From NCBI GenBank assembly GCA_963920705.1, contig OY987225.1, positions 6,894,175 to 6,958,174 on the forward strand: a DNA stretch of 64,000 nt, in the 5' to 3' direction. Source of the stretch: Odiellus spinosus (taxonomy: Eukaryota; Arthropoda; Arachnida; Opiliones; Phalangiidae). Positions within the stretch are counted from its first letter, which is position 1. Each line of letters opens with the position of its first letter. Made by a program: the position numbers and the translations under genes. Positions 11,388 to 20,471 of this stretch are shown piece by piece. The notes beneath the pieces were generated by a model. It did not search any database and was not told the origin of the DNA. It saw only the letters and a list, made by a program, of their open reading frames with translations.

Positions 11388-11777
11388 ATGTCTATGTTAA
11401 CACCGAATGAAGATAATTTTATCTGCACACTAGCCAGTAACGCGTCGATGAATTTTTTCCCCGAGAACACCAAAACTAGTTTTAAAACTCAATTAGCGTC
11501 AACGTTAAGTTTGGAAGAAGGGAAATGGGAAGTAGGAGTTTCTGAAGTAACTATGCCGTCTAAATGGGATAACATTACAGATGAATATGATACGTATTAC
11601 GCTAGATATCCCGATATGTATTATAAATACGCGTTCATTAATATTGAAGCGTCGCAATTAGGTGTAATTAAAAAAGCCGAATATAAAAGCGTCTTCGATC
11701 AAATAACGACGAATTTGACAAAATTGATTAATGAAACGTCAATGTATAATATACGTTCATCCGGTTGTACCTTATAA
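11388..11777 (+). pseudogene. Truncated Polinton/adintovirus-associated protein, N-terminal part
   Basis: The first ATG is at 11388, 78 bases inside the left repeat. The core segment (TSFKTQLASTLSLEEGKWEV followed by GVSEVTMPSKW) matches a pattern I know from uncharacterised proteins encoded next to Polinton-type polymerases, in which 'T-x-F-x-T-x-L' precedes 'WEVGLxEIxYP'. These are probably virion-associated proteins, but that role is inference. The native reading runs to about NLTKLINET. After about 11745 the frame enters the antisense of the polymerase and stops 10 codons later. The rest of the gene, normally several hundred residues, was removed by the deletion that also truncated the polymerase. 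Confidence 0.7.
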
Positions 11778-13799
11778 TACAACTTAAAGCATTCGGTTCT
11801 GCCTCCGTATAAGGCTGACCTTGGGCCAATGGGGTCACGGAAATTTTTGAGAGAAGCGCAAAAATTTTTCATTTCCGAATCCTTTTTTAACATTTCGTCA
11901 AATTCGCAGCTCCATATTCGAACGTATTCGGCGTTTGGAGCCGTTGCTTTGGTCTCGTCATCTCGATCTAAAGTTCTTTCGTACAAATTCTTGAAGGTAT
12001 CTTGTAAAAGAGGGTTCCAATGACCTCCTTTCGTGTGAAGAGGACAACCGTGCATGAAGTCCCCGTCGTATTGAAAGATTATTTCTGGATTACTAGAATA
12101 CCCATCCACCGGGAAACGACCATTTTTCTTTTCCCCTTCCAAAGAAAGAGTAGTTTGAATTTTTATCGCTCTTTTCTTTTCCTCCCAAGCCAACCATTTC
12201 AAAGCCGATTGACTTTGATTACATTTATTTCCGTAACCATTAGCGGGGACCACGGCTAGAGTATATTCTTCCAAATACTTGTGTAGAAAAATATTCGTGC
12301 AAGCGCCCGCGATCGTTAACGCGTTCATATTAGTCACGCCGAATCTCGTTTCTTTCACAAAGAGTTCTCGAAATTTTTCAACGCCTTGTTGTAAAACTTT
12401 CACGTCCATGATCGTATAGTATTCTAACTCTTCGCGTAAATTATAAACGGGTTGTTTCTTCTTTTCATTATACCATTGTAGAAAGTCACGGGAATCTTTT
12501 TCTTTCATATGTTCGGGTTGAAAATATTCTATAGAAGGTAACGGCCCGCAATACTCCATAGTATTCTCTTGATGAAAAATATACGGGAAGAATTGCTTTT
12601 CCTCCTTGAGAGAAAATGTGGCCGGAAAGGTTCGAAGTGGTTGCGATATAAAACTAAACGAATCGATAAATTTGATTTTCAAAGAGGGTATAAATATCCC
12701 TAACAATTTACTTCCGTCAAAAACAACGTTAAATTTAACAGCCATTTTTAATAACTGGTTTAAAATAAAGAATGAATCGAATCCTTTACTATTGTGGGCC
12801 AATATTGTGATGTATTCAAAGACCGGAAGTGTTTTCTTTATCCTTTTTGCCTCGTGTTGAATAAATGTCTCTTTCGTTTGGAATAAGTACGATAGAAATT
12901 GTTCAACGCAATTGAAGCCTCGAAAGATCTGATATTCGTATTCTTTCTCTTCTATTTCCATGGCACTGACGATTAAAACTGGTACATGTTCGTTATTTTT
13001 AACAATCGATTCGGAATCGAAGTAACACATACGTCTTTTGTCGTATTTTGTTGTTAAAGGCATGACATAACAATGATTTTTTTCGTGTTTAATTAAACAG
13101 TTTTTACATTGTGTTAAACATTCACGATTTTCAGTTTTTTCTAAACCACAATCTAGACACCGCTTAAAGTTTTCGCAAGTACCATTAGCACAATGTAAAT
13201 CGTAACAGACTTGACCTTTAAAATATCGAAAACATTTTCTACATCTTATTGGAATTAATAGTTTATCTTCGTGAAAGACGTTTAATGTCTTACAACGATT
13301 ACATTTTACTCTCGTTTCGCATTGATGTTTTTTAATTTCTAGATGTTTATAAAATATTTTTAAACATTTTGGACAGTACGTTATACCACCTTTTATAAAA
13401 TGATAATCTTTTAACACATGAACATGGTTTTTGTCAACCAAGATGAGAAAGATTTGTTTTTCTCGATAAGGTCCGAGGAAATAATTTTCCAAAGTTTCAA
13501 CGGTAATAACTACAATTTGATACTCGTTTAAATAGTTTTGAAATTGTTGAATATTGTTTAAATTAACGGCTCCTGGTTCGATATTGGCTCGATCATATAA
13601 CGTTAAGGCTTCCTTTTTTTGTAAAGGATTTCTACTATCTTTAATTTGTCTGTAATACGATTTTTCGTCATTTGATAAAGTTCGTTTTTTATTCCGTTTC
13701 TTTTCGTATCTGATATTAGCTAAATAAATTCCAATCACCAGCGCTCTTCCGAAACACAAATTATCGTTATTTTCGATATAAATATAATTCGGATTAGAT
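11699..13799 (-). pseudogene. polB: Protein-primed family B DNA polymerase, C-terminus deleted
   Basis: A Cys/His-rich N-terminal region (about 13400-13040) precedes the exonuclease motifs YFDSES near 13015, HNSKGFDSFF near 12785 and YTIMDV near 12405. Then come DPIGPRSALYGGRTE near 11805 and the first polymerase motif YIDV near 11750. This order is that of DNA_pol_B_2 enzymes of Polintons and adenoviruses, which replicate DNA from a protein primer. Coding then runs into unrelated sequence, so motif B (KxxYG) and motif C (DTDS) are missing and the polymerase cannot be active. The exonuclease residues look complete. The N-terminus lies in the gene ending at 13800, one base out of frame. Confidence 0.9.
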
Positions 13800-14300
13800 T
13801 TAAAAAAAACTATCAAAAGGTATAACGGTTCTCGCGTTGATTGATTTTTGACGAGTTCCGACAGGAATGTCGCATTGTAAAAAAATAACGTCAAAAGTGA
13901 GAGAAGCTTGTAAATGAAAATTTCTATTCGATTGAGCCACTTGCGAAATAGCACCTAGAACCCGTTCAGCCGTTAATTCATTCATATTCAAAAATCTCAA
14001 ATTAATCGGATTTTCCAATTCATCCGATCGTATGCAAAACCGAACTCGGTTATATCCTTGATAACCTTGTAACAATTCACTCAGGATCGAGTTTATGCTA
14101 CTGATAAATGTTTCATGAACTTCGGTAAGTTTGATTCGATCCAAATTTTTAAATTTTACTTTAAATTCCAACTGCTGACATTTATATTTTGAAGATTTCT
14201 TACTAAGAATTCTTTCGCAATGATAATATTGTTTCGGGTTATTTGTAAGACTTAAATTGAGAGGCTCATTTTCATCGTCCGAGGAGCTCGAAGTACTCAT
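13800..14300 (-). CDS. N-terminal domain of the Polinton polymerase in a separate frame
   Basis: The ATG at 14300 overlaps the stop of the upstream gene as ATGA. The 166 residues begin with an acidic Ser-rich leader and the segment EPLNLSLTNN. They then carry a domain (SDELENPINLRFLNMNELTA followed by ERVL) that in related elements sits at the start of the polymerase polypeptide. The frame ends within a run of eight T (13808-13801, minus strand). A run of seven would fuse it directly to the polymerase frame. It is either a one-base insertion, a read error, or a site of slippage. Its role in the polymerase is unknown; a terminal-protein or primer-binding role is possible. Confidence 0.7.
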   Translation of the reverse strand: MSTSSSSDDENEPLNLSLTNNPKQYYHCERILSKKSSKYKCQQLEFKVKFKNLDRIKLTEVHETFISSINSILSELLQGYQGYNRVRFCIRSDELENPINLRFLNMNELTAERVLGAISQVAQSNRNFHLQASLTFDVIFLQCDIPVGTRQKSINARTVIPFDSFF

Positions 14301-14992
14301 TTTAAATGATATATACCTTCGAAAAAATGTTGGTATCCGTACAGTTTAAATATTTTTGAATATTTTTGACAAAAATGTATTTTATTAATTCCATCTGGTG
14401 GTTGAAAATGTATACATAAAATGCAGCTTATATATACTAATTCATCATAAAAATACAATTTCAAACATAAATAATTACGATAATAATTAAATATTTTATT
14501 AAAAATAAAGTTTTCCACAATTTCAAGATCATGAATTTTTCTTCGATCTATTACAAAAATAATCCAATCATATTTTTCGGGTAGGAAAAAGTTTTCGTTA
14601 CGAGCAATTGATTCTCTCGCTTTTTGTATTTGATCTCGAATCAATTCACATACAATCAATGTATTTTTTTCAGACAAATTAAGCTCGCAACCGTTAATAT
14701 ACGTAACATAAGATCTTATTTCCAAATAACTAATCCCTACAGAACATATATGTTTTACATCCTTTGTATGAGTAAACATATAACATAAATATTGTTTACC
14801 AGGTACGTTCGTACAATCTATTAAAGTTTCTAAACGTAACAAAAATTTCGCTTTCGAGTAGGCGTATTCTTCGTAATCTTTTCGTATTAAATCAAAATCA
14901 TCCGGTAGATTTAATTCTTCTTTAAGATTTCGATACCGACATTTTCGACAAATAGCTTGCATTGAAATAATCTGAAGACTCGGTGGATTCAT
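14297..14992 (-). CDS. 231-residue protein with N-terminal BC-box-like motif
   Basis: The ATG at 14992 overlaps the previous stop (ATGA), and its own stop overlaps the next ATG (ATGA). The N-terminus MNPPSLQIISMQAI fits the BC-box consensus (S/T/P)Lxxx(C/S/A)xxx-hydrophobic, which binds Elongin C in SOCS/VHL-type adaptors. About 20 residues later comes LPDDFDLI, similar to a Cullin-box Leu-Pro motif. The remainder is Tyr/Ile-rich with several Cys and no recognised fold. The upstream gene starts with a related motif. A role as ubiquitin-ligase adaptor is inference from two short motifs. Confidence 0.6.
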   Translation of the reverse strand: MNPPSLQIISMQAICRKCRYRNLKEELNLPDDFDLIRKDYEEYAYSKAKFLLRLETLIDCTNVPGKQYLCYMFTHTKDVKHICSVGISYLEIRSYVTYINGCELNLSEKNTLIVCELIRDQIQKARESIARNENFFLPEKYDWIIFVIDRRKIHDLEIVENFIFNKIFNYYRNYLCLKLYFYDELVYISCILCIHFQPPDGINKIHFCQKYSKIFKLYGYQHFFEGIYHLK

Positions 14993-15819
14993 AATATTTT
15001 ATCTATTTCATTCGCTGATAATCCTTGTAATCTAAGCACCGGAGGTACGTCAAATTTTTTCAAACTATATTCGTAAGCGAACACGTTAGATTTATCTTTC
15101 GAATATGAAACTACTTGTTTAAATTCGGGTAGTTCAAAACAAAACAAGTCTTTAATACCAGTATGAATAGGAAATATTAAAAATGTCATAAATTCACTAT
15201 AATCTATACAATATTTTAACAATTTAAAAAGGTAACCATCAACGGATACATAATAAAATGCTACTTTACTAGGCATAATATAATGGCATAAATCCATAAT
15301 TACAACTGGGTTATTATTATTTTCTTTCACGAGTTCAGAATATTTTTTTAATATTTCGCTATAAAAGTTATCCATAACACATTCTATAAGACTGCTGTCT
15401 GTAATAAAATAACCGTTAAAATATATTTTACTTTTGGTTCCGATTAAATGTTTTTTCTTTTGATCGAATAGAAAGTCTAAATAATATTTACTAGTTTCGG
15501 GTTGCATGTTATAAGGTTCACCCCAATTCGAATGACGTTTGGGGATTACTTTAGGTAATGTAATAACGATATCCGTAAAACACTCTACGGACCATCTATA
15601 TCTATTTTTATAATAATATTTCCTTGGCATAAATCCACCACCTCTCTTAGATATCCAGTTCATGTCATTTAATATGTTTATAATACTACAATAATTGAAA
15701 TGGTTTAGATAAAATGTTTTTATAACGTGTCTATTTAAACCAGTATCATATAATTGTTTCGATTGTCCATTTTTAATTATAGCGTTAGTCGCTATAATAG
15801 CAAGAGAAGGAGCATTCAT
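14989..15819 (-). CDS. 276-residue protein sharing the N-terminal BC-box-like motif
   Basis: The ATG at 15819 shares one base with the preceding stop (TAATG); its stop overlaps the next start (ATGA). The N-terminus MNAPSLAIIATNAI again fits the BC-box pattern and resembles that of its downstream neighbour, suggesting duplication. The middle is rich in Tyr, Phe and Lys; the end carries VPPVLRLQGLSANEI. No known domain was recognised. It is the second cistron of a four-gene minus-strand unit that ends with the polymerase. Confidence 0.65.
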   Translation of the reverse strand: MNAPSLAIIATNAIIKNGQSKQLYDTGLNRHVIKTFYLNHFNYCSIINILNDMNWISKRGGGFMPRKYYYKNRYRWSVECFTDIVITLPKVIPKRHSNWGEPYNMQPETSKYYLDFLFDQKKKHLIGTKSKIYFNGYFITDSSLIECVMDNFYSEILKKYSELVKENNNNPVVIMDLCHYIMPSKVAFYYVSVDGYLFKLLKYCIDYSEFMTFLIFPIHTGIKDLFCFELPEFKQVVSYSKDKSNVFAYEYSLKKFDVPPVLRLQGLSANEIDKIL

Positions 15820-16259
15820 TATTTAATTTTTTTAGGACGTTTAGTTGGCGGTTTAACAATTTTTTCATGGTTCTCTCTCATTTCTTTCGCCACCTTCGAG
15901 ACTATTCTACGAATTAATTGTCCATCTATATTATCTTCGTTGACCACAAACTTAATTCTTTTCCCATTAGCGGTCCAAATATCGCTGAAGTGTATATCCT
16001 TAATATCATTCCATTCATATATCTGGATGTCTACGTAATAATCGCCTTTTTGAGGAGGAAGTGAAATTGAATATATTTCCGATTGTTTTTTCAAATCGTA
16101 TTTAGGAATGACGCCTCCCTGGTTCTGAATCGTACTCTCCTGTTTTACTGTTTCAACCTGAGCCTGTTCTTCGACCTTATCGTCAATACCAGCGTATTCA
16201 GGAAATATTTCTTTAAAGTAGTCAGAAATGGTGCGCTTACCCAGAGTTGATGTATTCAT
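15819..16259 (-). CDS. 146-residue protein with PIP-box-like N-terminus and basic tail
   Basis: First cistron of the minus-strand unit, starting 49 bases after a TATAAAAA box. The N-terminal KRTISDYF has the spacing of a PCNA-interacting PIP box (normally QxxhxxaaYF/FF, here with K in the first position). The C-terminus PPTKRPKKIK is a plausible nuclear signal or DNA-binding tail. The middle holds WNDIKDIHFSDIWTANGKRI, with no recognised family. A replication-clamp partner for an element with its own polymerase is attractive but unproven. The stop overlaps the next start as TAATG. Confidence 0.6.
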   Translation of the reverse strand: MNTSTLGKRTISDYFKEIFPEYAGIDDKVEEQAQVETVKQESTIQNQGGVIPKYDLKKQSEIYSISLPPQKGDYYVDIQIYEWNDIKDIHFSDIWTANGKRIKFVVNEDNIDGQLIRRIVSKVAKEMRENHEKIVKPPTKRPKKIK

Positions 16260-16307
16260 ATCAAAAGTCGAGTGAAGAATGCGTGTTCCTTCTAAAAATC
16301 CACGGGG

Positions 16308-16315
16308 TTTTTATA
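16308..16315 (-). promoter_or_regulatory. TATA box of the four-gene minus-strand unit
   Basis: TATAAAAA on the minus strand, preceded by GGG and 49 bases from the ATG at 16259. No ATG lies between box and start. No other promoter-like site is seen before the downstream genes, which fits one transcript for all four. Confidence 0.6.
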
Positions 16316-16335
16316 CCCTTGATTTTGAATTTTTT

Positions 16336-17352
16336 CTCTTGCAATTCTCGAAACACCCCTAGGGTCATATTTTTTATAATAGAAGAAGTCTTTATCTACC
16401 CACTGATATTTTTTTAAATGTATGAAAAAGCACGCTCGTATATTAAGATTAATGACCTGTCATAATTATTTTGCGTTCTCACGAGATGTAATAGCTAAAA
16501 CAGTTACTCCCTCTGTTTAAGATTTTCTTCTCTAACTAACCTTGGGATTTTAACTTTCTAACGAAATTTAAAACCAGCGTCGTTTTTAAGATTAATGACC
16601 TGTCTTATTTCTTTTACGTTCCCACCGAAATTTAAAACCTAACAACAGTTACTCTCTTACGATTCTCGAAACACCCCTAGGGTCATATTTTTTTTTATCT
16701 ACCCACGGAGATTTTCTTCTCTAACTAATCTTGTGATTTTAACTTTCTAACGAAATTTAAAACCAGCGTCGTTTTTTAAGATTAATGACCTGTCTTATTT
16801 CTTTTACGTTCCCACCGAAATTTAAAACCTAACAACAGTTACTCTCTTACGATTCTCGAAACACCCCTAGGGTCATATTTTTTTTATCTACCCACGGAGA
16901 TTTTCTTCTCTAACTAATCTTGTGATTTTAACTTTCTAACGAAATTTAAAACCAGCGTCGCTTTTTAAGATTAATGACCTGTCTTATTTCTTTTACGTTC
17001 CCACCGAAATTTAAAACCTAACAACAGTTACTCTCTTACGATTCTCGAAACACCCCTAGGGTCATATTTTTTTTTATCTACCCACGGAGATTTTCTTCTC
17101 TAACTAATCTTGTGATTTTAACTTTCTAACGAAATTTAAAACCAGCGTCGCTTTTTAAGATTAATGACCTGTCTTATTTCTTTTACGTTCCCACCGAAAT
17201 TTAAAACCTAACAACAGTTACTCTCTTACGATTCTCGAAACACCCCTAGGGTCATATTTTTTTTATCTACCCACGGAGATTTTCTTCTCTAACTAATCTT
17301 GTGATTTTAACTTTCTAACGAAATTTAAAACCAGCGTCGCTTTTTAAGATTA
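16336..17352. repeat. 189-bp satellite array between divergent gene blocks
   Basis: The words AAACCAGCGT occur at 16571, 16760, 16949, 17139 and 17328, a spacing of 189-190 bp. Each unit holds CTCGAAACACCCCTAGGGTC (with palindromic CCCTAGGG), ACGTTCCCACCGAAATTTAA, and a T tract of variable length (8-11), the main difference between units. A degenerate first copy starts at about 16336 next to the promoter of the minus-strand unit. The array ends just before the right-hand gene block. Confidence 0.9.
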
Positions 17353-17497
17353 ATGACATCCTCTTTCAAGTTTTTTTAATATAAGATTAAACAGAAACGT
17401 CTTTCATAAAAATCTTTTATTCAAGTACTAGGGAAAAATGAAACGTTTTTGTAAGATTTTTTTATTCAAAAGCACGTGTTGAGCCTCGTGGAAATTT

Positions 17498-17507
17498 AGT
17501 ATATATA
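17498..17507 (+). promoter_or_regulatory. TATA box of the right-hand gene block
   Basis: GTATATATAC followed by a C-rich stretch and, about 25 bases on, TTCCCATTGG as a possible start site. It faces rightward, away from the satellite, mirroring the minus-strand box at 16308. Confidence 0.5.
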
Positions 17508-17564
17508 CCCCAATCCTTCCCATTGGAAAGTACCACAAGTTTCTTGTCGTCATTAAAAAACAGT

Positions 17565-17705
17565 CTCTCTTCAACCAAAAGCCTTCTCGATCCAGCCAAA
17601 AGTCTTCGACTTATACAATCAAAAGCCTTCTCGATCCAGCCAAAAGTCTTCGACTTATACAATCAAAAGAATTCTCGCTCCAGTCAAAAGTCTTCTCGCT
17701 CTAAC
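17565..17705 (+). repeat. Tandem repeat of about 50 bp in the presumed 5' leader
   Basis: Two near-identical units (CAAAAGCCTTCTCGATCCAG, then CCAAAAGTCTTCGACTTATA) are followed by a diverged third. They lie between the TATA box and the first ATG at 17719, so they are probably untranslated leader, although one frame through them is open. Confidence 0.6.
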
Positions 17706-17794
17706 CAATCTAAGAAGAAATGGATTCTGCCTCCGCCTCGACAAGTAAATATTTTTTAAATATTTTAACTCTATCTTAATTTTTTCTCTAATAG

Positions 17795-18389
17795 AATATT
17801 CAAAGGTCCTTAAACTTAGATATTAAGTCTAATGATGGACGAATTCGGGTCATTCCGAGAGGAAAGGCATTAGAATTATTTATTATAGTAAAGACTTTAA
17901 CAACAGTAACACTACCAGTATCAGTTTTTTATACTTTGATACAAAATAAGAAAAAAATTGAAGACTCTTTCAAAAACTTTTTACCGGTGATATTATCACG
18001 CGTTAAAAGTGATTATAGTCTCTCAACTATTCAACTATCAGAATGCGCGTATTATTTTTTAATGGAACATGTTGAAGAAATAACGAAACACGTGATTTTT
18101 TTTTCTCGAGCAACAACCAGCGTTAACGAACATGTTATTAGCTACAGAGGAAGTTATTGAAAACTTTAAAAAATCGTATCTGAATATTGATCAAGAGAGG
18201 CGTTATTTGATTAGAGATTTTCAGTTTTTACTTGATAAAGAAATAAAAGATCAGATTATAGAAAGTTTCATAGCGAAAGAAAAATTTCGAAAAGAAAGTT
18301 GCGTGAAAGAAAAAAAAACAATTATTATGTGCTCGTTGTCAATGCATGACATGCTCAATTTTATTTTACATGAATTGCTCTTTGATTAA
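17795..18389 (+). pseudogene. Helical protein of unknown function, broken at a T9 run
   Basis: The reading frame opens directly after an intron-like acceptor (TTTTTCTCTAATAG, ending 17794). A matching GTAAAT donor lies near 17743, 5' of which the frame runs through the leader repeats without an ATG. The first frame ends at 18160 and the second continues to 18389. They connect at nine T (18096-18104), where a one-base change joins them. The sequence is rich in Lys/Glu helices (KKIEDSFKNFLPV, EEVIENFKKSYLN). No domain was recognised. The gene start is unresolved. Confidence 0.45.
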
Positions 18390-18435
18390 ATTTTTATATA
18401 TTTTAAAAGAAGAAACCAGACCTGGAAAATGATAA

Positions 18436-18724
18436 TCAGTCGAAATTTATTCGTGCTATTTCATCATTTTCCAGGTTTGGTTTATCAGAATCAGGGCTCT
18501 TAATAAACAATCGTAAATATAAAAGTTTAGCCGTTTGAGAACCCTGATTATTAAGAAAAACATTTACTTTATAAGAAAAATTATGTGTATCATGAATATT
18601 AAGTTTAACCAGAGTTAAATAATGACTACAAAGTTCGTTCGTACAATAGATTGTAGAAATAGGATAGGCCGGAAATTGTACAGTCACTTCATAGATTTCA
18701 AATTCGGAACAGTGTGGACATTTT
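18436..18724 (-). CDS. Small zinc-ribbon protein, 3' exon
   Basis: The frame enters after an acceptor TTATTTTTCAG (ending 18725) with the first base completing a codon, the same phase as other introns of this element. The exon carries RKCPHC and, about 25 residues on, IYCTNELCSHY, a C-x2-C...C-x4-C pattern expected to bind one zinc. About 60 more residues end in an acidic tail. The 5' exon could not be placed. It is one of three zinc-ribbon genes in the element. The 3' end lies 46 bases from the stop of the convergent gene at 18389. Confidence 0.5.
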
Positions 18725-18822
18725 CTGAAAAATAATTTTATTTTGTAGGTCTTCAGGATATTTTAATTTTAGACATCCTCTATTGTCGAAGCGGTAAAGG
18801 GTATAATTTAAACAAGAAAAAA

Positions 18823-19362
18823 ATGGAGTATGGGTTCGTGGTGAAGGAGTTTTCGGCTGGGGTGATAGAAAACAATAAAGTGAGACCGATTCATTTGGCG
18901 AGTTACAAACCACCCTATTCATGTGATGTTGTACCATCAAAAATAAGAAGATCAAATGGATGGGTAAAATACAACATCACCGGGATGGGGTGGAATGACG
19001 GTCTAGCCCGTTACTCGGTGTTAGAAGAACATATTGAAAAACTTCAAGTGCAAAAATATAAAAAAATATATTCTAAAGGACTAGAGAAGTGCTCTGAATT
19101 AGAACAATTGATTAACGCACCCGTTATAAATTTAGAACTTTTAGGGTGTGAAAAATTTAAAAATTCAAAGAACTGTTGCAGTATGCATAAAATAAACCCC
19201 TCTAAATGCGCCCGAAAATCTGTTAAATTCTACGGGGAATATCTAATCGGTAACCCCGATTTATTATCGATATCCCCGGATGATTTGACAGATTCTGAGG
19301 ACGAATCTGAAATTTTTTGTTATTCGCCCTTCAGTGACAGTTACATTGACAGTGATTATTAA
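18823..19362 (+). CDS. 179-residue protein of unknown function
   Basis: The ATG at 18823 follows seven A and lies 24 bases after a GTATAATTTAAA sequence. The N-terminal part (GVIENNKVRPIHLASYKPPY, then SNGWVKYNITGMGWNDG) looks like a compact fold. Near residues 125-140 Cys residues cluster (KNCCSMHKINPSKCARK), possibly a metal site. The C-terminus is acidic and Ser/Tyr-rich (DLTDSEDESE). No family was recognised. AATAAA at 19428 may serve as poly(A) signal. Confidence 0.6.
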   Translation: MEYGFVVKEFSAGVIENNKVRPIHLASYKPPYSCDVVPSKIRRSNGWVKYNITGMGWNDGLARYSVLEEHIEKLQVQKYKKIYSKGLEKCSELEQLINAPVINLELLGCEKFKNSKNCCSMHKINPSKCARKSVKFYGEYLIGNPDLLSISPDDLTDSEDESEIFCYSPFSDSYIDSDY

Positions 19363-19383
19363 ATTTTTAATTTTTTATTTTCA

Positions 19384-19406
19384 TATATATATATATATAT
19401 ATATAT
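19384..19406. repeat. (TA)n microsatellite
   Basis: About eleven TA units just downstream of the gene ending at 19362, in the shared 3' region of two convergent genes. Confidence 0.8.
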
Positions 19407-19465
19407 TATAAATTGTATAAAATGATTAATAAAATGTAAAAAATATAAATAAATTAAATGTGTAA

Positions 19466-20471
19466 TTATAAATTTTGAATGGATACATTATTGTTACTAA
19501 AATCTATAAAAATACTAAAACACTTATATAAATCTAACATTTGCCAATAACAATTATTTAAGCATCTAAAAATAAATAAAAGGTTAAATTTGATGTGGTC
19601 GTAATTGTTTTCACCACATCTAGGACACCGTGTTCGTATATATACAACACTATCAAAACAAAATATATTAAAATGGGACAACTAGAGTTTCTAATCTGAC
19701 TTACAATCCTCCTTCCGCTGTGGGACGAGCAAATGCGGGGTGAACAACCGCTGGGTCTTGTTCAGCTTGTTGTTCAACCGCTTCCCCACCCACCTGACCA
19801 GCGAAAAAGGCTGCGGTATACTCAGGAGTGGGTGAAGCGGGTCTAAATGTACAAAATAAATTTAATCTGACGCACAGATACACTAACATACACATCGATA
19901 AATTTTCACTATATACAACTACGTAAAAACTAACTAAACAGGTTGAACAACATCCATTATAGATATACTATACCTTAAATTAATTCGGACTTGTATTTTT
20001 TCAACTTTATATATCTTATACATGGGAATTCATGGGCCATGCCTTTGGTAATGCTATAACTTTTTAACTAAGCGTCGTAGAGCTTTGAGATTTGGTCACG
20101 TGATAGGGGGTGACCCTGTAAAGGGGGCTTACCCGTAGTGCACCGAAGCTTTGTGGGAAAGCCAACCCTAGGTTTTGCAGGGGCATATTATTTTCATATT
20201 GGATTTTAACCTTATTACTAATATTATAGATTTATGATATTAATATTGTTTTTAGCTTACCCTTCAGGTTCTTCTTGAACCACTCCCTCCTCCTCATCCG
20301 CCTCTTCTATCATTTCATCTTCCCATTCTTCTTCTTCTTCTTCTTCAGGTCCTAATATTCCTGGTGCTCTACTATTTTTAAAATGAAAATAGTTAAGTTG
20401 TTTTAGATCTAAAATATACTCGCATTAATTTACATTATCTCCGTTAACTCGTAGCGTTTTCCACGACACAT
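19466..20471 (-). CDS. Four-exon gene: acidic N-terminal half and C-terminal zinc ribbon
   Basis: Exons on the minus strand: 20471-20434, 20371-20261, 19842-19705 and 19649-19466. Introns are 62, 418 and 55 nt with donors GTAAAT, GTAAGC and GTAAGT and acceptors ending TAG. Every junction is phase 2, and the coding total is 471 nt (156 residues plus stop), which strongly supports the model. Exon 2 encodes a run of Glu (GPEEEEEEEWEDE). Exon 3 is Ala/Pro/Gln-rich. Exon 4 holds TRCPRC and RCLNNCYW, a C-x2-C...C-x3-C zinc ribbon with long aromatic strands between. An acidic activation-like region plus zinc ribbon suggests a transcription-related role, by inference only. Confidence 0.75.

Noticed and set aside
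11829-12860. Plus-strand open frames across the polymerase
   Set aside because: Antisense shadows of a clear polymerase reading frame.
20010-20200. Possible separate gene or RNA in the 418-nt intron
   Set aside because: The extra length of this intron looks like inserted repeat DNA; no ORF or RNA fold was evident.
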